A DNA stretch of 64,000 nucleotides from Parus major. Lineage: Eukaryota > Chordata > Aves > Passeriformes > Paridae. The position numbers were made by a program, and so were the translations under genes. The stretch is from positions 20,541,511 through 20,605,510 of the forward strand of contig NC_031776.1 in assembly GCF_001522545.3 (NCBI RefSeq). Reading direction: 5' to 3'. Positions 1 to 11,450 of this stretch are shown in pieces (within the stretch, counting starts at the first letter, position 1; each line of letters begins with the position of its first letter). The notes below the pieces were generated by a model, which did not search any database, was not told where the DNA came from, and saw only the letters and a program-made list of their open reading frames with translations.

Positions 1-3000
1 GCACATGTATTAAACTGCTTGATACCTGCCATCCAAGAATCTTGGTTAATTTTTTTAATTACCCTGATTCTTTAAAATTATTTGACTCCTCTTAACCAGA
101 TGGAAAAATATAGCCAAAGTATTCTTACTCTCAAAGAGTCTTCTCACTTAACCAAGAATGATATTTCCTGATTATCCAGCAGTAGCTTTGCACACATAAA
201 ACTTCTCTTTCTAGCCATGTGAAGTCAAGATCTTTCTTTAAATCTATGTGCTTTCAGAAATTTACTCTCTCTTTTTTCCTCTCTTCTCTTGATTATAGAG
301 CATTAATGAATGATTGAAAAATGGATGAATAATTCTACATTTAACAACTAGCATAACAGCCTGTGGTCTTTGCTAGAGTCACTGAGAACATTTTAATGAA
401 CAGGCATGACAATTTTCTGTTTCAACACCAGCATCAATAATAATCAGCTCAAGACAGAGACCCTGGGAGGTAAGCCACAATTTGTGGCTGTATAAACACG
501 ATGAAACTCAGGAATGCAAAATCTAACTTTATTTCCAAAAGTTAGTGGACAGTAAGTTAAGCAAATGCATTTTCTTAGTAACAGCTGATGAATTTTTGGT
601 AATCATATACTGTGTCTGCAGTGTTTTCCCCTCTCATCTGTGTTGTTCCTTGAGACAGTTTGCCTTTTCCCATAACTCATAGTTTAAACTGATGAATTCA
701 GCCCATGTACCACCTTATCCTGAGTAACAGCTGTCTTGTGTCACAGTTCAGCTTCCCAAGAACTTGGTCTATGATATAGTCAACTGAGATACCACAAGTG
801 TTAATGAATGATTTGAGCTGTGCCAGCACCAGTGGTTACCACGACTTCTTGGAACAATGTTGGACCAGACGACTGAGTTATTGTCAGAGTTTAGGCTATT
901 TTCACTGAATTCAAAGGGCTGTTCTGACCTGCCTTCTGTACTATTAACAGATTTTTAATGGGACCTGGCAATGTCACTTTTCTCTAGGAAAATACACATT
1001 TCCCATGTCCTCTGTTGCATTCAAATAACCATATTGCAGTGGGTGAATTGCTTGTAAATAGCACTTTAGGGTGGGCGTGAGAAGATTGGTTCCAGGCTGT
1101 TGTGCCATACTGTTTCCTTGCAAACAGCTTTTTGGTATCTACGTGCAGCAAACTTCACCTTTCAGATCCCAAGTACTTCACAGCAAGTGGCTTTCCATAA
1201 ATGAAGTGGCAGAAGAGCTATTCCTCTGCTTGTCATTGCTTTCCTGTTGAAGGTGCATACATTGCACTTTGAAACTGAAAATTTCCTTTATATGTTTGTT
1301 GCTCTAACATTACTGTTCCTTTTTCCCTATCACCCATTTTTCCCTAGCAGGACTATAGGTATTCCTCCCGTGGTCTCAATATTATCTTGCCTTAATTGTG
1401 AAACTTAAATTCTTGACTGATCATATTAATAGTTAAACTACCTAGCAAGAGTCACTTGGGTGACATTTAGAAAAATTTTGAATACTGTTTCAGCTCAATT
1501 TTTTACATTTGTTATGAGCCAAGTGGAAATTAGGAGAGTAGGAGTACTGTTTAAAATATGTACAGTATGATCTTTTCAATGGGCCAGTAGTTTGTTTTAC
1601 AAATACTGCAATGAAATATACTTCCTTGCATAAAAATAAATTTAATTCAGACAATTGCTGTGGCACTTGTAAATGTTTAATGAAACTCTTGAAAGCTCTT
1701 TCTCATGTATTTGAGTTTATGCTTGATAAATTATAAAAAAAGAGTTCTTTCAGTGATCTTGTCATATTCTACAACTAGAATCGGGTATAAACACCCAGCA
1801 AATTGTCATGTAAAAATCTCCAAATACATCTATGTGTGTTACATGTCAAGGGGAGAAAAACAATGTCACAATTTGGTTTCAAGTGTTTTCTCTACAACTT
1901 CACTGCCCTAAAACATAGAAACACAAAAGATAAGATCAGACTTGGTAACTTCCCGAGATTTTTTTCATGCATTTCCTTATTTACCCTAGGAACAGCTTTC
2001 CAGACAGAGGTTGCTCTGCAGGAAGAATCAGGGAAAGAAAAAAAGCATTTTGATAAATTATAGAAGGCTAATATATTTGGCATTCTTGTCTGAAGTCTTC
2101 ACTTTGAGGAAAGACAATGTGGGCAAGTGGTTTCCCCACATTTCTTCAAACACAGTTGAAACAAATTAAAATAGGTCAAAACACTTATACTATTCACATC
2201 TACCTATACTGCAAACTTATTTTTTCCAAGCAAACACCCAGTCTCATTCCCTACTGTTCTTTTATAAAGATTGCTAGAACTACAGCCAGCTGTGTAGAAC
2301 AAACTCTTCTGCCTATGATAAGTGTTATTTAAGATATTGTCCATTGTGGGTGGAGGTAACACCTGTATCTTCTGGGAACTGTACAGCAAATTTCATACAT
2401 TTGAAATTGCTTGGTGCCCCAGCTCATTGTAACGAGTCCCAGATAAATTGGTGATTATGGCATCCACATACTTAAAGTCAAAATTGGGCAGACAACTGAG
2501 AAATTACCAATGCAAGTTTTCTTTTCTCTATGGTGATACACTATCTGATTTTTTCCATCCAGGCATTAATTAGCATTACCTTTGCATATACAGTAAGGAG
2601 ATAAAGGCAAGAGAAATAACCAAGTCCTGATGTTCCTTCAGGATAAGAAATTCAACCTTTTAACCAATGAAATATGTATAAAACAGTCTTTGAACATTGT
2701 AACCTTTCCCTTGCGACATGATCACAATGGCATCTGATCAGTTGCTACTTTTTCCAGTCATCAAACCATTCAGAAAATTAGTCAGAGCTAACCTTGCTTA
2801 GAAGTGGGGATGCCAAGTGGATTTTTAGAAGATCACAGTAGCCAGCACTTCCCCCTCCTCGTCCTAAACTAGAATTACAAAGCTTCAAACCTCTTTACAA
2901 CGGGGCATTATCAACACTATTTCAAGCATGTGCGCATGGGCTGCAGCACGCCAGGGAAATTGTGTGCTTTATATGTCTTGGTTATCTATTTTTGGATATT

Positions 3001-3467
3001 TGTATGATTACTGCAAAGACCTCACTGTTTTTGCTTGTTAAATATTTGTTTATGCAACCTTCCCCCTGCAGGCAACTGTGATCATGGGATCCTTACTTTA
3101 TAAGGAATTTCAGTCCCATATGTTGCTCCTGGCGCTTTTTGCTGCTCTACTGGCACCTCTGCTGCTTGCCCTTTAACAGAAGTGACAATTAAATCATAGA
3201 AAAACAAATCTTAAGCTGTAACAGAAATCTCTCCAAGCCTGAGGCTAAAGCAACCAAGATCCCTTTTAGATTGTATTTAAAAGTTATGGACTGCATCTGG
3301 CCACATGACAGCAGTGACATAAATCCATACGTTCCATCAGAATTTCAAGACTGACTTTCTTCAGCTCAAGGAAAGCAAGTTTTGCCTGATGTACAGAACT
3401 GCTTTGATGTTAGCAGGAGTACAAAACATTCAAGATTAATTAGAGCTCAAAGCATAAATGCAACAAA
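1..3467. other. AT-rich non-coding DNA, no gene seen
   Basis: No open frame here exceeds 86 codons, which is ordinary for AT-rich random sequence, and the frames overlap one another on both strands. I see no CR1 or LTR signature, no long simple repeat and no CpG cluster. It reads as intergenic or intronic vertebrate DNA. Confidence 0.6.
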
Positions 3468-3586
3468 GGGAATTCCCTTCCCTTCTGTTCTTTCCCAATG
3501 GAGAGAGGGAATTCCCTTCCCCTTCTGTCTCCTCTCTGAGCAGGGAGGGAATCCCTTTGCTATTCTTACTCATGATGATGATTCTT
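3468..3586. repeat. Three-unit imperfect tandem repeat carrying kappaB-like palindromes
   Basis: Three diverged units of about 39-40 bp follow each other, starting at 3468, 3507 and 3547. Units 1 and 2 begin with the perfect palindrome GGGAATTCCC (3468-3477 and 3507-3516) followed by a pyrimidine-rich stretch; unit 3 begins with GGGAATCCC (3547-3555) and is more decayed, so its end is uncertain. GGGAATTCCC fits the symmetric NF-kappaB/Rel consensus. A frame reading through the units (3458-3757) repeats REFPS-like peptides, but only because the DNA repeats; I do not consider it coding. Confidence 0.7.
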
Positions 3587-3589
3587 TTC

Positions 3590-5920
3590 TCTTCTGAGGA
3601 GCAATGGGTAGTTTGCGTTTTTTTTCCTTGTTTCCCTTTTCCCCATCAGAGGGTTGAGAACTCCCTGTTTCCCCATCATTACTCATTCAGGGGTGAAGAG
3701 GGACTCAGACACTCACTGTACCTGTTTTCTGCTTTAATATTTCAGTATGAGAATTAATTTCATGTGGGGTGGGTTTTTTTTTACTTTATTTTACCCCCTG
3801 AGTGCAGCATTTTATCCTACAAAAATATGAAACCAGAAAACCACTTGATATTTGGTTACTGGCAGCTGTAATCTAAATATAACTGCATCTACTTCAGTAT
3901 GGCTAATTAATAATTAATACAGGGAATGGGGTTTAAAAACAAGGCTGAACACCAGAATCCACACTTCATCAAAGGGGCTTCTCCTCCAGTCTAAAGTACG
4001 CACCAGCTATAGCTTCTAATGCAAAAAATTAGTTATTCTCACTGGAACTGACTAAAGTAATCTGTCCCACTACCCTGCCAGGAATTACAGAATACCATGA
4101 AGTTACAAACTATTTCAAGTTCATTTTGATGAAGGATGATGGCCCAAAGAAACCACCACTAATGTACAGATTAAGTTCCATTTCAGTTACACGCCTCTGA
4201 AGCGAGCTTTGTGTTTCCCTTCACAGGGTAATGAGTTTCACCTGTGTGATTAAAACCAAAGAATAATGGATGATGATGTGAACTTTGTTCATTTACTACA
4301 GTACTTGTTGTTGGGTTTTAATAATTTAGAATATTGCAGATCATAGGTGGAGCCGTTCTGTACCTTTGCTAAAAAATAATGAGGTAATATATTAATGTGA
4401 AACCTCATTGTAATTTATGTCCTAAGGGTGAACTTCTAATGAAGAATGCATTTTCTCTGATTTTAAATTAAATGCTCTTTTTTTTTCCCTGACTAGTTTT
4501 CAACATCCAGGGCACAGTCAACAAATTTAAATGTAAATTTCTAAAACGTGAAACCAAGTATAGTAATAAATAAAATAAGAGAAGAAATACTGGAAAATAA
4601 TTTAAACCCCATAGAATATCTGCAGGAAAAGACAGCTTTTCCTCCTCAAATTTATCTTCTCCTGATTGATTGTTTACTGTTGCTTTCTTTAGCCATGGCC
4701 TTGATATTACTAAAAATATCATTAATATTTCACTCTAAATGTTTCTAGGGAAAGATTGTCTCCTAGGAGCAAATTCTTGTACAAGTAAAATTACAAGCAT
4801 GTTGATTCTATCCACTTTCTTCCCAGATTAGTTCACCAGGGTTTCTATTCTCATAGATAAAGCACCAGTATTGACACAAAACCTCTGCTATATACTCCTT
4901 ATACTTTAAGGACTTTTAACAGAAACAGAAATTTGGAACAATGTCACCTTTAGGTATGTTGTCATCAGCTATCCACTTATATATTTAGAAAATCACTGTG
5001 GTAGGTATATCACAAATATGGCAAGAGCAGGTTGATAAAACAAGTGAAATTAGTATAATCAGACCATTTTTAACACTTTCATTTTAAAAATATGTAATAT
5101 TTTACTTGCTTCTTGTGAGGGTAAATAAATATAAATCTTGCACTATTTAAGTCCAGCATCATCTATGCAAAAAAAATAGATTGGTCAGGTTCAGGGAAAC
5201 CAGTAATCTCAAAGGCTGCGAGTTCATGAAGAACTGAAAACAAGACAGGAGCCAGATACATCTGAGTGGTAGTTTTGACTTTCACAGTCTCAATTCTCCT
5301 CTTGAGACAGAGTTCACTATGAGATCCACAATACATTTTAAGCATCTTTCTCAGCCAGACTCAGCTGGCTAGAATTTAAGGCTCAAATGATCTCGTTTGT
5401 GAGTAGACTAGGTATCTGAGTCCATGTGTTACTTCTAAAAGTTGAGATTTTCAAGAGATACCTCAGCTAAATTATCATCTTTCACTGTGCTGTTACTTTC
5501 ACATTTGTGAGATCTCAAACATTTTAACAGCTGGATCAGTATCACTTCAGTAGTGAAGTACACTATCCTCCTCTCCATACATAATTGTAATGAAATCATA
5601 AATCAGGAGCATTCAATGTAATTTTAACTTGGTTTAGTTTTGGTTTTGAAAATTATAATAATCCCAAGAGTTGCCAGTTAGGCTTTTCATTTACTGCTGA
5701 ATTACCATTACTTTGGAAGCCTTTTCTTTACAGAAACATTCATAATCCGCATTTCTTTTGGTGTCACATCCTCAGAATTTCTCATTGCTGTCTCCAGCTC
5801 TTAAAACTGAAAAAAATAACAAACTCTCTACTTTTTTTTCGTGCTTCATACAGTGAAGAAAAGGTAAAAATATGTGAAGGTCACATGGAGGTTATGTCTC
5901 TAGGGAAACTCTTGTTAAAA
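3590..5920. other. AT-rich non-coding DNA, no gene seen
   Basis: Contains only short overlapping frames, a few A or T runs (for example around 3773-3783 and 4478-4488) and the AT-rich motif TAATTAATAATTAAT near 3903. No recognisable mobile element or exon is seen. Confidence 0.55.
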
Positions 5921-5939
5921 AATTGTGCAAATTATGTAC

Positions 5940-5962
5940 ATGCAAATGTTGTGCATGCAAAT
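5940..5962 (+). promoter_or_regulatory. Pair of perfect octamer (POU/Oct) motifs
   Basis: ATGCAAAT occurs twice, at 5940-5947 and 5955-5962, 15 bp apart. A related TGCAAAT-like element lies just upstream (TGTGCAAATT, 5925-5934). ATGCAAAT is the consensus site for POU-domain factors such as Oct-1. The pair lies about 700 bp from the CpG island at 6.66-7.03 kb. That these sites are functional is inference; the motif matches are exact. Confidence 0.35.
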
Positions 5963-6756
5963 TGTCAACAAATTTTCAATCTGGTTATTCAATTACTGTC
6001 AGCCCTCTGAGAGCTGCTGAACTAACCCTGCTGGCTTTGACATACAACAATTGTTACACGAAAAAGACAGTGTTGTCTGAGAACTATTTTGCTATGGGTT
6101 TCTTTGCTCCTTCTAATCTATGTTTATCTAGTCACATTTTCTGAAAAGAATGTTCTGGCCACTGATACAGGTTCACGTGCTATGAAAGGGTACTCAGCTT
6201 TCTGATGACCATCTTCAAATCTGCTTTGACAAACAGCTCTCCAAGGCCTACACTAATATAAATGTGATGAATATTCATCTTTCATGAACAAATATTAGTG
6301 GTTTCTGCTTCCTATTTATCTGTTCTTAAACTGTGGGGATGATAGGGCAAAAAGGACTGAATTAATGACACTATCTTCAAAGATGTTTGCAGAATGAAGA
6401 AAGTTCCTATTACATTCTGCTGTTAACCTGTAATACTTCTAGTCCTCAAGCATAAATTCTAGTTATATTCTTCTGCCTCGAAATCAGAGGGCCACTTACC
6501 CAAACCTTCTGCTACTCAAGGGCCCAAACAAATTACAGATACCAAAGACAATAACACAGATAGCATAATACCAGATGGTGCTGTACTACTGTTTCAGATG
6601 GCAGCCTTTTTCTTTCAGTAGCACTTGATCTCTCCAAGCACCAGACACGTCCTTACGGTCTAATCTCTCACGCCAAAGAACGCCGCGAAGGCGGCGCGGT
6701 GGCCGCAGCAGCCCCGCGGCGGAGGGAGCGGCCGGGCCGGCCCCGGCGCGGCCGAG

Positions 6757-6767
6757 CCGGGCGGGAG
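6757..6767 (+). promoter_or_regulatory. GC-box (Sp/KLF-type)
   Basis: GGGCGGG at 6759-6765 matches the core Sp1/KLF site and lies about 40 bp from the X-box. GC-boxes are frequent by chance in CpG islands, so this only supports the promoter reading. Confidence 0.4.
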
Positions 6768-6790
6768 GGAGGCAGCTGCTCCCGCTATGT

Positions 6791-6800
6791 ACAAACAAAG
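6791..6800 (+). promoter_or_regulatory. Forkhead-like / SOX-like element
   Basis: ACAAACAAAG contains ACAAACA, which fits the forkhead RYMAAYA core, and AACAAAG, which fits the SOX core. It ends four bases before the X-box. In cilia-gene promoters FOXJ1 and RFX sites often co-occur, which makes the spacing notable, but the element is short and A-rich. Confidence 0.3.
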
Positions 6801-6804
6801 CCCC

Positions 6805-6820
6805 GGTTGCTGTAGCAACC
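6805..6820. promoter_or_regulatory. RFX X-box (palindromic)
   Basis: GGTTGCTGTAGCAACC is a perfect inverted repeat with 6-bp arms around a 4-bp spacer. The core GTTGC-N4-GCAAC has the exact spacing of the full RFX-dimer site (GTTGCCATGGCAAC type). RFX1-RFX4 and RFX6-8 bind such sites, notably in promoters of cilia genes, and RFX5 binds related X-boxes in MHC class II promoters. Its position in the middle of the CpG island argues for function. Which gene it controls cannot be seen here. Confidence 0.7.
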
Positions 6821-7049
6821 CGGCAGCCCTGAGCGAGCTCCCCGGCACGGCACGGCCCAGCATCCTCCCCCGCGCCGCCCGCGGGGCTCCTCGCACGCTT
6901 CATCCCCTTTTGGACAATGCGCTCCGGGATGTGCGCTGATAGAGCCCGCTGGGGTGAACGGCGCCGGGCGCGCTGCGGCTCTGGCACATGAGAAATGTGT
7001 CCCAGCTCTGCAAGGGCCCAGCTCCGCAATACCTTCCTATAGGACAAGC

Positions 7050-10000
7050 TTAAACACGGATATTGAGCGTGTGCATTGCTAAAGTAAATGGTAATCTATT
7101 TGATGAAACTGAATTTTAAAATATACATAGCCTTTGAAAAGAGAGATGGACTGTATACAGCAGCATGCTGTGAATTTTAATGCTTTCTTTTTAAAATTCA
7201 GCATCTATAAATTAGGTTCTGTTACCAAGCTTGTTTCATTCCTCTGTTATCAAGACAGTATTCTTAGATCCACAATACCTAATATTTGTGCTTTTGCAAG
7301 AAACAAGAATCCAGAATAAAGAAACACACTTTTTTTTTTATCTCTTTGACAAATATATGGGACCTAAATAACAGACCAAATAAAAAAAAATAAATAAAAA
7401 TTAGACTTATTATAATGACATTATCTAGATTGTTATTATAACTAGCATTAGATATGTCAAACATAAAATGGATGTTTGCATGAATCTTGCAAAAATATCC
7501 CTCATTTTGAGGAGCTTGGAACATAATGCTTTGAGGAAGATGATAGAGAGAGATTTCATGTGCTCAATTGGATACTCACAGCTACATGGAAATCCCACAT
7601 TATACTTTTAGTTCATTGTGAACAGATAATCTTTTCATGTTTCTGACAAGAAGTATTTTAATTCATTGTCTGCTTTCAATTGATGGCTCCTATCAGTGAC
7701 AAACTCATGTAAAAATGTTCAGAATCCAAGTTCAAGTTCACCGTATGTTACTTCATTATAATAGTGTTAGCACATGGAAGGAATTGTAGCTTTTACTGAT
7801 CCATTTTTTCACAACATATCAAGATAGAAACGCTGCACTAGCTAAAAAAAAATAAAATTAAAAAAAGGTAAAAAAAAAAAGTAGTAGTAGCACTTTCACT
7901 GATATTTGAAAGTCTGTCCTGCCTGTCATGAGAGAGCTATTGGTAGGAAGAATGCTAATACCACATCAAAATTTGTCATATAGGAAAACTGATACTCTGG
8001 GCAGTGTACAAATTTTCATTACACTTACCTGGACTGGCTCTGATAGCTGGCTCTGCTTATCAGGAAGGACCAAAATAAACATGGATATTTTCAATTGAGT
8101 ACTGGTGAGACCTTCTCTGTACCAACATCATTCAAAAAGTTCTTATATATTCAGTCATGATTTTTTTAGACATTCATTGTCTCTGATATCTTGAGCTAGA
8201 AATTAGATGCCTAACATCTAATGAAAGGCAACAGTAGATGGATGTCTTACTTTTAAGTACCAGCCTTTTCTGGGACTTATAAAATACATCCTCAAATGTC
8301 ATTAGTTCCAATTTATTTAAATAGTACTCAGTTCAACACCAAATGCTTTCAAAGTAAAATTTTTAACATGAATTGCTCATCAAAATTTCTTTCAACACTT
8401 TGACATTTCTTCTCAACAAACAGTAAGATAAAATTTAGATAATTGAGTATCCTTACCATCAGGATCAGTTTCAGCAATTTGAGCTCCTGTAACCAAAATG
8501 TTCTCAATTGTGTAACAAACAATATCCTAGCCTGTCTCTCTGCATCACTAGAAAACATTCAGCTCTACTAATGCCTTACATTGAAGAGAAGAGTTTGTTC
8601 TTAAAATCAAGATATATAACACACAGCCTGGCTGCCCAAAAAAAAAGATGAGACACAATAAAGGATTCCTTACTATTCTTAGATTATTATTAGTACTAGT
8701 ATTAGTATGCATCAGTTCATGTAATCTAAGGGCTCATTGACCTGTTTCCTTTAAAAACATTATACAGTGCTTATGGAAAACTGCACTAAGTTAAATCCTT
8801 TCAGTGCATTTGAAGACCTGGATGAAACAGATCTTCAGTAACAAAGAAATCTTTAACACAGATTATCAAATACTCACCAAATTACACAGAAAAAGTGTTA
8901 TTACCATCCTGATCAGATGTAAACCAACGAATAAGAAGTGAATGCACCAATTTTCCATTACTATTCTCCTAAATTAAGGGACCACATTATTCATGTATGA
9001 AACTGCAAGGGACCTGATGAAATTAATTTCATGCTCAAGCTTTCCAATGGTTGCTTTTCAGAGAAGTCTTTGTAGGCTGAAAAACTCCTCTAAAACTTCA
9101 GTTAGAGTAGGATTCAATGGCAAAATGGAATCAGAGATAGTATTTGCTTTCAGAAATGCAAACATACCTAGAAATAGTGATAAGCATTGACTTTGCACTA
9201 AACTATGACTGATACATAATGTATGGAGCTATATAGAAAAAAATAAAATAGAGACATATTTTAATGACCCTATTAAATACAGACTATTACCTTCTCTGTC
9301 ACCATCTTGAATTTAGAACAGAACTGAATCTGTTCTAAATTATGGAAATGTAATTTTAGAGAAAACTAACGTTATGAAGCCTCCTGGGTACCACACCTCA
9401 AAAACACTTCCAAGATTCAATGTGTGGCCTCAGTTTTGGTATCTGTGAATACACAACCACCAGTCACCTCTTTTGAGCATGACATCAGCGATGGCATCTC
9501 TTGGTAGGTATCAAAGCTTGCTTTTCAGTGAGATACATTTCTAACTTTAGGCTCTATATCAGCAAGTTCTCTAAAAATATGGCATATTTCAAACGCACAG
9601 AGTATGAATAAAGACGTGTAAAGTGCATATAGAAAAGTAACATAATCATAAAGGAAAAATCTTAAGCCTTGCATCAGTACTTTTGATGCATAACCTGTAC
9701 CAAATTTAGGTGTCTTATGGCCCCCAAACTGTACTTTACCCTCAAAAGACCATTATGTCATTTGTCCTTATTCATTATTCTAACCCCTTCTTGTCCAAAC
9801 TTATAAAATACACAACAGCTTACTACAGCAAAACTTATGGTGTATGGGAGACCAGAGTCACCCTCCTTTTTTACACCCTGTAACTGGCAAACCAAACAGG
9901 TCACAGGTGCTTTTATAGTGCTTTGGCTGGATCAGGAAGTTTGACTTGGCCAAGTATTCAGTTGAAGTCAAGTATGAAACAGACCCAAACCACTAAGACA

Positions 10001-11263
10001 TTAATATTATTCTAAACTAAAGGTAGTAAGGAACCTTAGATGGATTTACTGAGCTTCTAAAGAGCTTCCTAACACTTGCCCTGTCACACTATAGCAGACT
10101 GCACTATGAAGGAAACATTTATTTTTAAAAATCAAGAGACCTAGTGCTTTACAGTTTACTTTCACATATTTTACTTCCATGATAAGTATCATAAAGGATC
10201 ACTTCAGCTGAAAAGAGGGGATGTCCCCTTGTTATACCAAGAGACAGAACGGCTTGTAACTGTGCACCCACTCCCCAGACTGATGGAAGCATTGCTAACA
10301 AGTATGCCTCGTTACATTAAGGAGAATCTCTTGCCTTTCTAGTTTTAAGGCACTATTACTATGAAAAGATCAGGAACCACATTCTGCTCTTATTTACACT
10401 CCTTCTGGTGCTAGGTTTATATCAAAGTCATGGTGAGCTCCATCTCTTATGCAAAGGTAAATCAAACATTTTTAGTGAGTCTCATAATGCCACATCCTAA
10501 TCCCTCTATGGAAGCTTCTCTCTCTGGAGACATTTCAAATGTGTTTATTAGGAAGACCATATTTATATCTTCAGGGAAGCCTGTATACCAAATGGAAAAC
10601 CTTGTAGGGCAGATGTTGCAATTGGCTAAAAGATTGAAACCAAGCTTTGTTTTATGCAAACTGGAGCGTGAACATTTATCATGTAACTAGGATTTAAAGG
10701 AACAGAATGAAAGAAACAAAGGATATAATATGTATGCCTCTTTATATCCCTGTGCTACATTATGAAAGGATTAAGAATGTAGTAATTGACATTTTATTCT
10801 TGCTGGTCAATGACAGCTTTTAAAAGCTACTCCAAGTGCTGGTTCAGCAAACTATATTTAAACTTATTATTCAATGGCACACACCAACAGTCCACCTATG
10901 TTAAATGTCATGAAACTGTACTTTGTGCTGTATAACTAGAATAATCAATCCCATTCATTCAGCTAGCATGGCCTTCAGGGCACTGGGGACTCTGCTGTTG
11001 GAACTTAAGGTACACATGAATTAAATGTAAAATGCTAACATGTCACTAATGTGCTCATATAATCTAATGTTATATCCCATATTGCATGACAGACTTTGGG
11101 AATCTTCATTCTTGGAAACAGCAATGACCCATTAGACTCCAAAGCCTGAAAATAAATTTAATTCCTTGTTAGAGTTTAATATAAAATGATAAATTTCTGA
11201 ATTTCATCAATCAATCATTTTCCAGATAATCTGGACACACCTATTAGTAATGGCTAGCATTAA
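7050..11263. other. AT-rich non-coding DNA with simple repeats
   Basis: Only short frames occur (81 codons at most). It includes an A-rich patch at about 7381-7400, an A-rich tract followed by a short (AGT)n run at 7843-7890, and the inverted repeat at 9310-9341 listed separately. No exon or mobile element was recognised. Confidence 0.55.
9310..9341. repeat. Perfect 12-bp inverted repeat with 8-nt loop
   Basis: AATTTAGAACAG (9310-9321) is exactly complementary to CTGTTCTAAATT (9330-9341), separated by eight bases. The arms contain AGAACA/TGTTCT, the steroid-receptor half-sites, but their spacing is wrong for a standard three-base-spaced element. It may be a small hairpin or chance in AT-rich DNA. 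Confidence 0.5.
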
Positions 11264-11340
11264 AAAACACCCAAAACAACCCAACAACAAACAAACAAGC
11301 CACACTAACAACCAACCAACCAACCAACCAACCAAAAAAC
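11264..11340 (+). repeat. A/C-rich low complexity with (CCAA)n microsatellite
   Basis: The stretch is made almost wholly of A and C. It includes an uninterrupted (CAAC)n run of about six units at 11309-11334, preceded by CAA/CAAA-type runs. The minus-strand frame crossing it gives a repeated WLVG peptide, a by-product of the microsatellite. Confidence 0.85.
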
Positions 11341-11450
11341 CCCAGCCTTCCTACAGTTGTGATCTAGAGCATCCAGGTGGCCAATGGCGACAGCATGTTT
11401 ATACCAAGTTCCAAGATCTTCTGTGATCTTGTTGACACTATTTTGGGATA
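11341..11450 (+). mobile_element. Possible short CR1-like LINE remnant
   Basis: The segment GAGCATCCAGGTGGCCAATG (11367-11386) resembles the CR1 internal stretch that reads 'ccaggtggccaa...ggccaatgg', and the following bases keep weak similarity. It directly follows the A/C-rich tract. The match is short and recalled from the general family pattern, so this could be coincidence. Confidence 0.25.

Larger units (their letters stand above)
6661..7030. promoter_or_regulatory. CpG island, candidate promoter
   Basis: This is the only GC-rich, CpG-dense segment in the window, with about 45 CpG dinucleotides in 370 bp against near absence elsewhere. It holds a GC-box (GGGCGGG, 6759-6765), a forkhead/SOX-like element (6791-6800) and a palindromic RFX X-box (6805-6820). 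No TATA box is evident, as is usual for CpG-island promoters. Direction is unresolved. The minus strand offers weak splice donors just beyond the island (GTAAGG at about 6656-6651 and GTGAGA at 6671-6666). The plus strand offers only weaker ones (GTGAAC near 6954, GTAAAT near 7084). The long frames inside (for example 6586-7047, minus) are expected from GC-rich sequence. It could be the promoter of a gene with distant coding exons or of a non-coding RNA. Confidence 0.8.

Noticed and set aside
3458..3757. 99-codon plus-strand frame
   Set aside because: Its repeated peptide comes from the tandem DNA repeat, and the other frames are equally open there.
6660..6896. 78-codon minus-strand frame in the CpG island
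   Set aside because: Overlaps the 153-codon frame in another phase and has the same compositional cause.
6586..7047. 153-codon minus-strand frame across the CpG island
   Set aside because: GC-rich DNA has few stops, and the product is A/R/G/P-rich without any motif. It could at most be untranslated first-exon sequence.
9435..9505. Possible internal exon between an AG and a GTAGGT donor
   Set aside because: The open frame is only 43 codons stop to stop, two of the three phases carry stops, and no homology is recognised.
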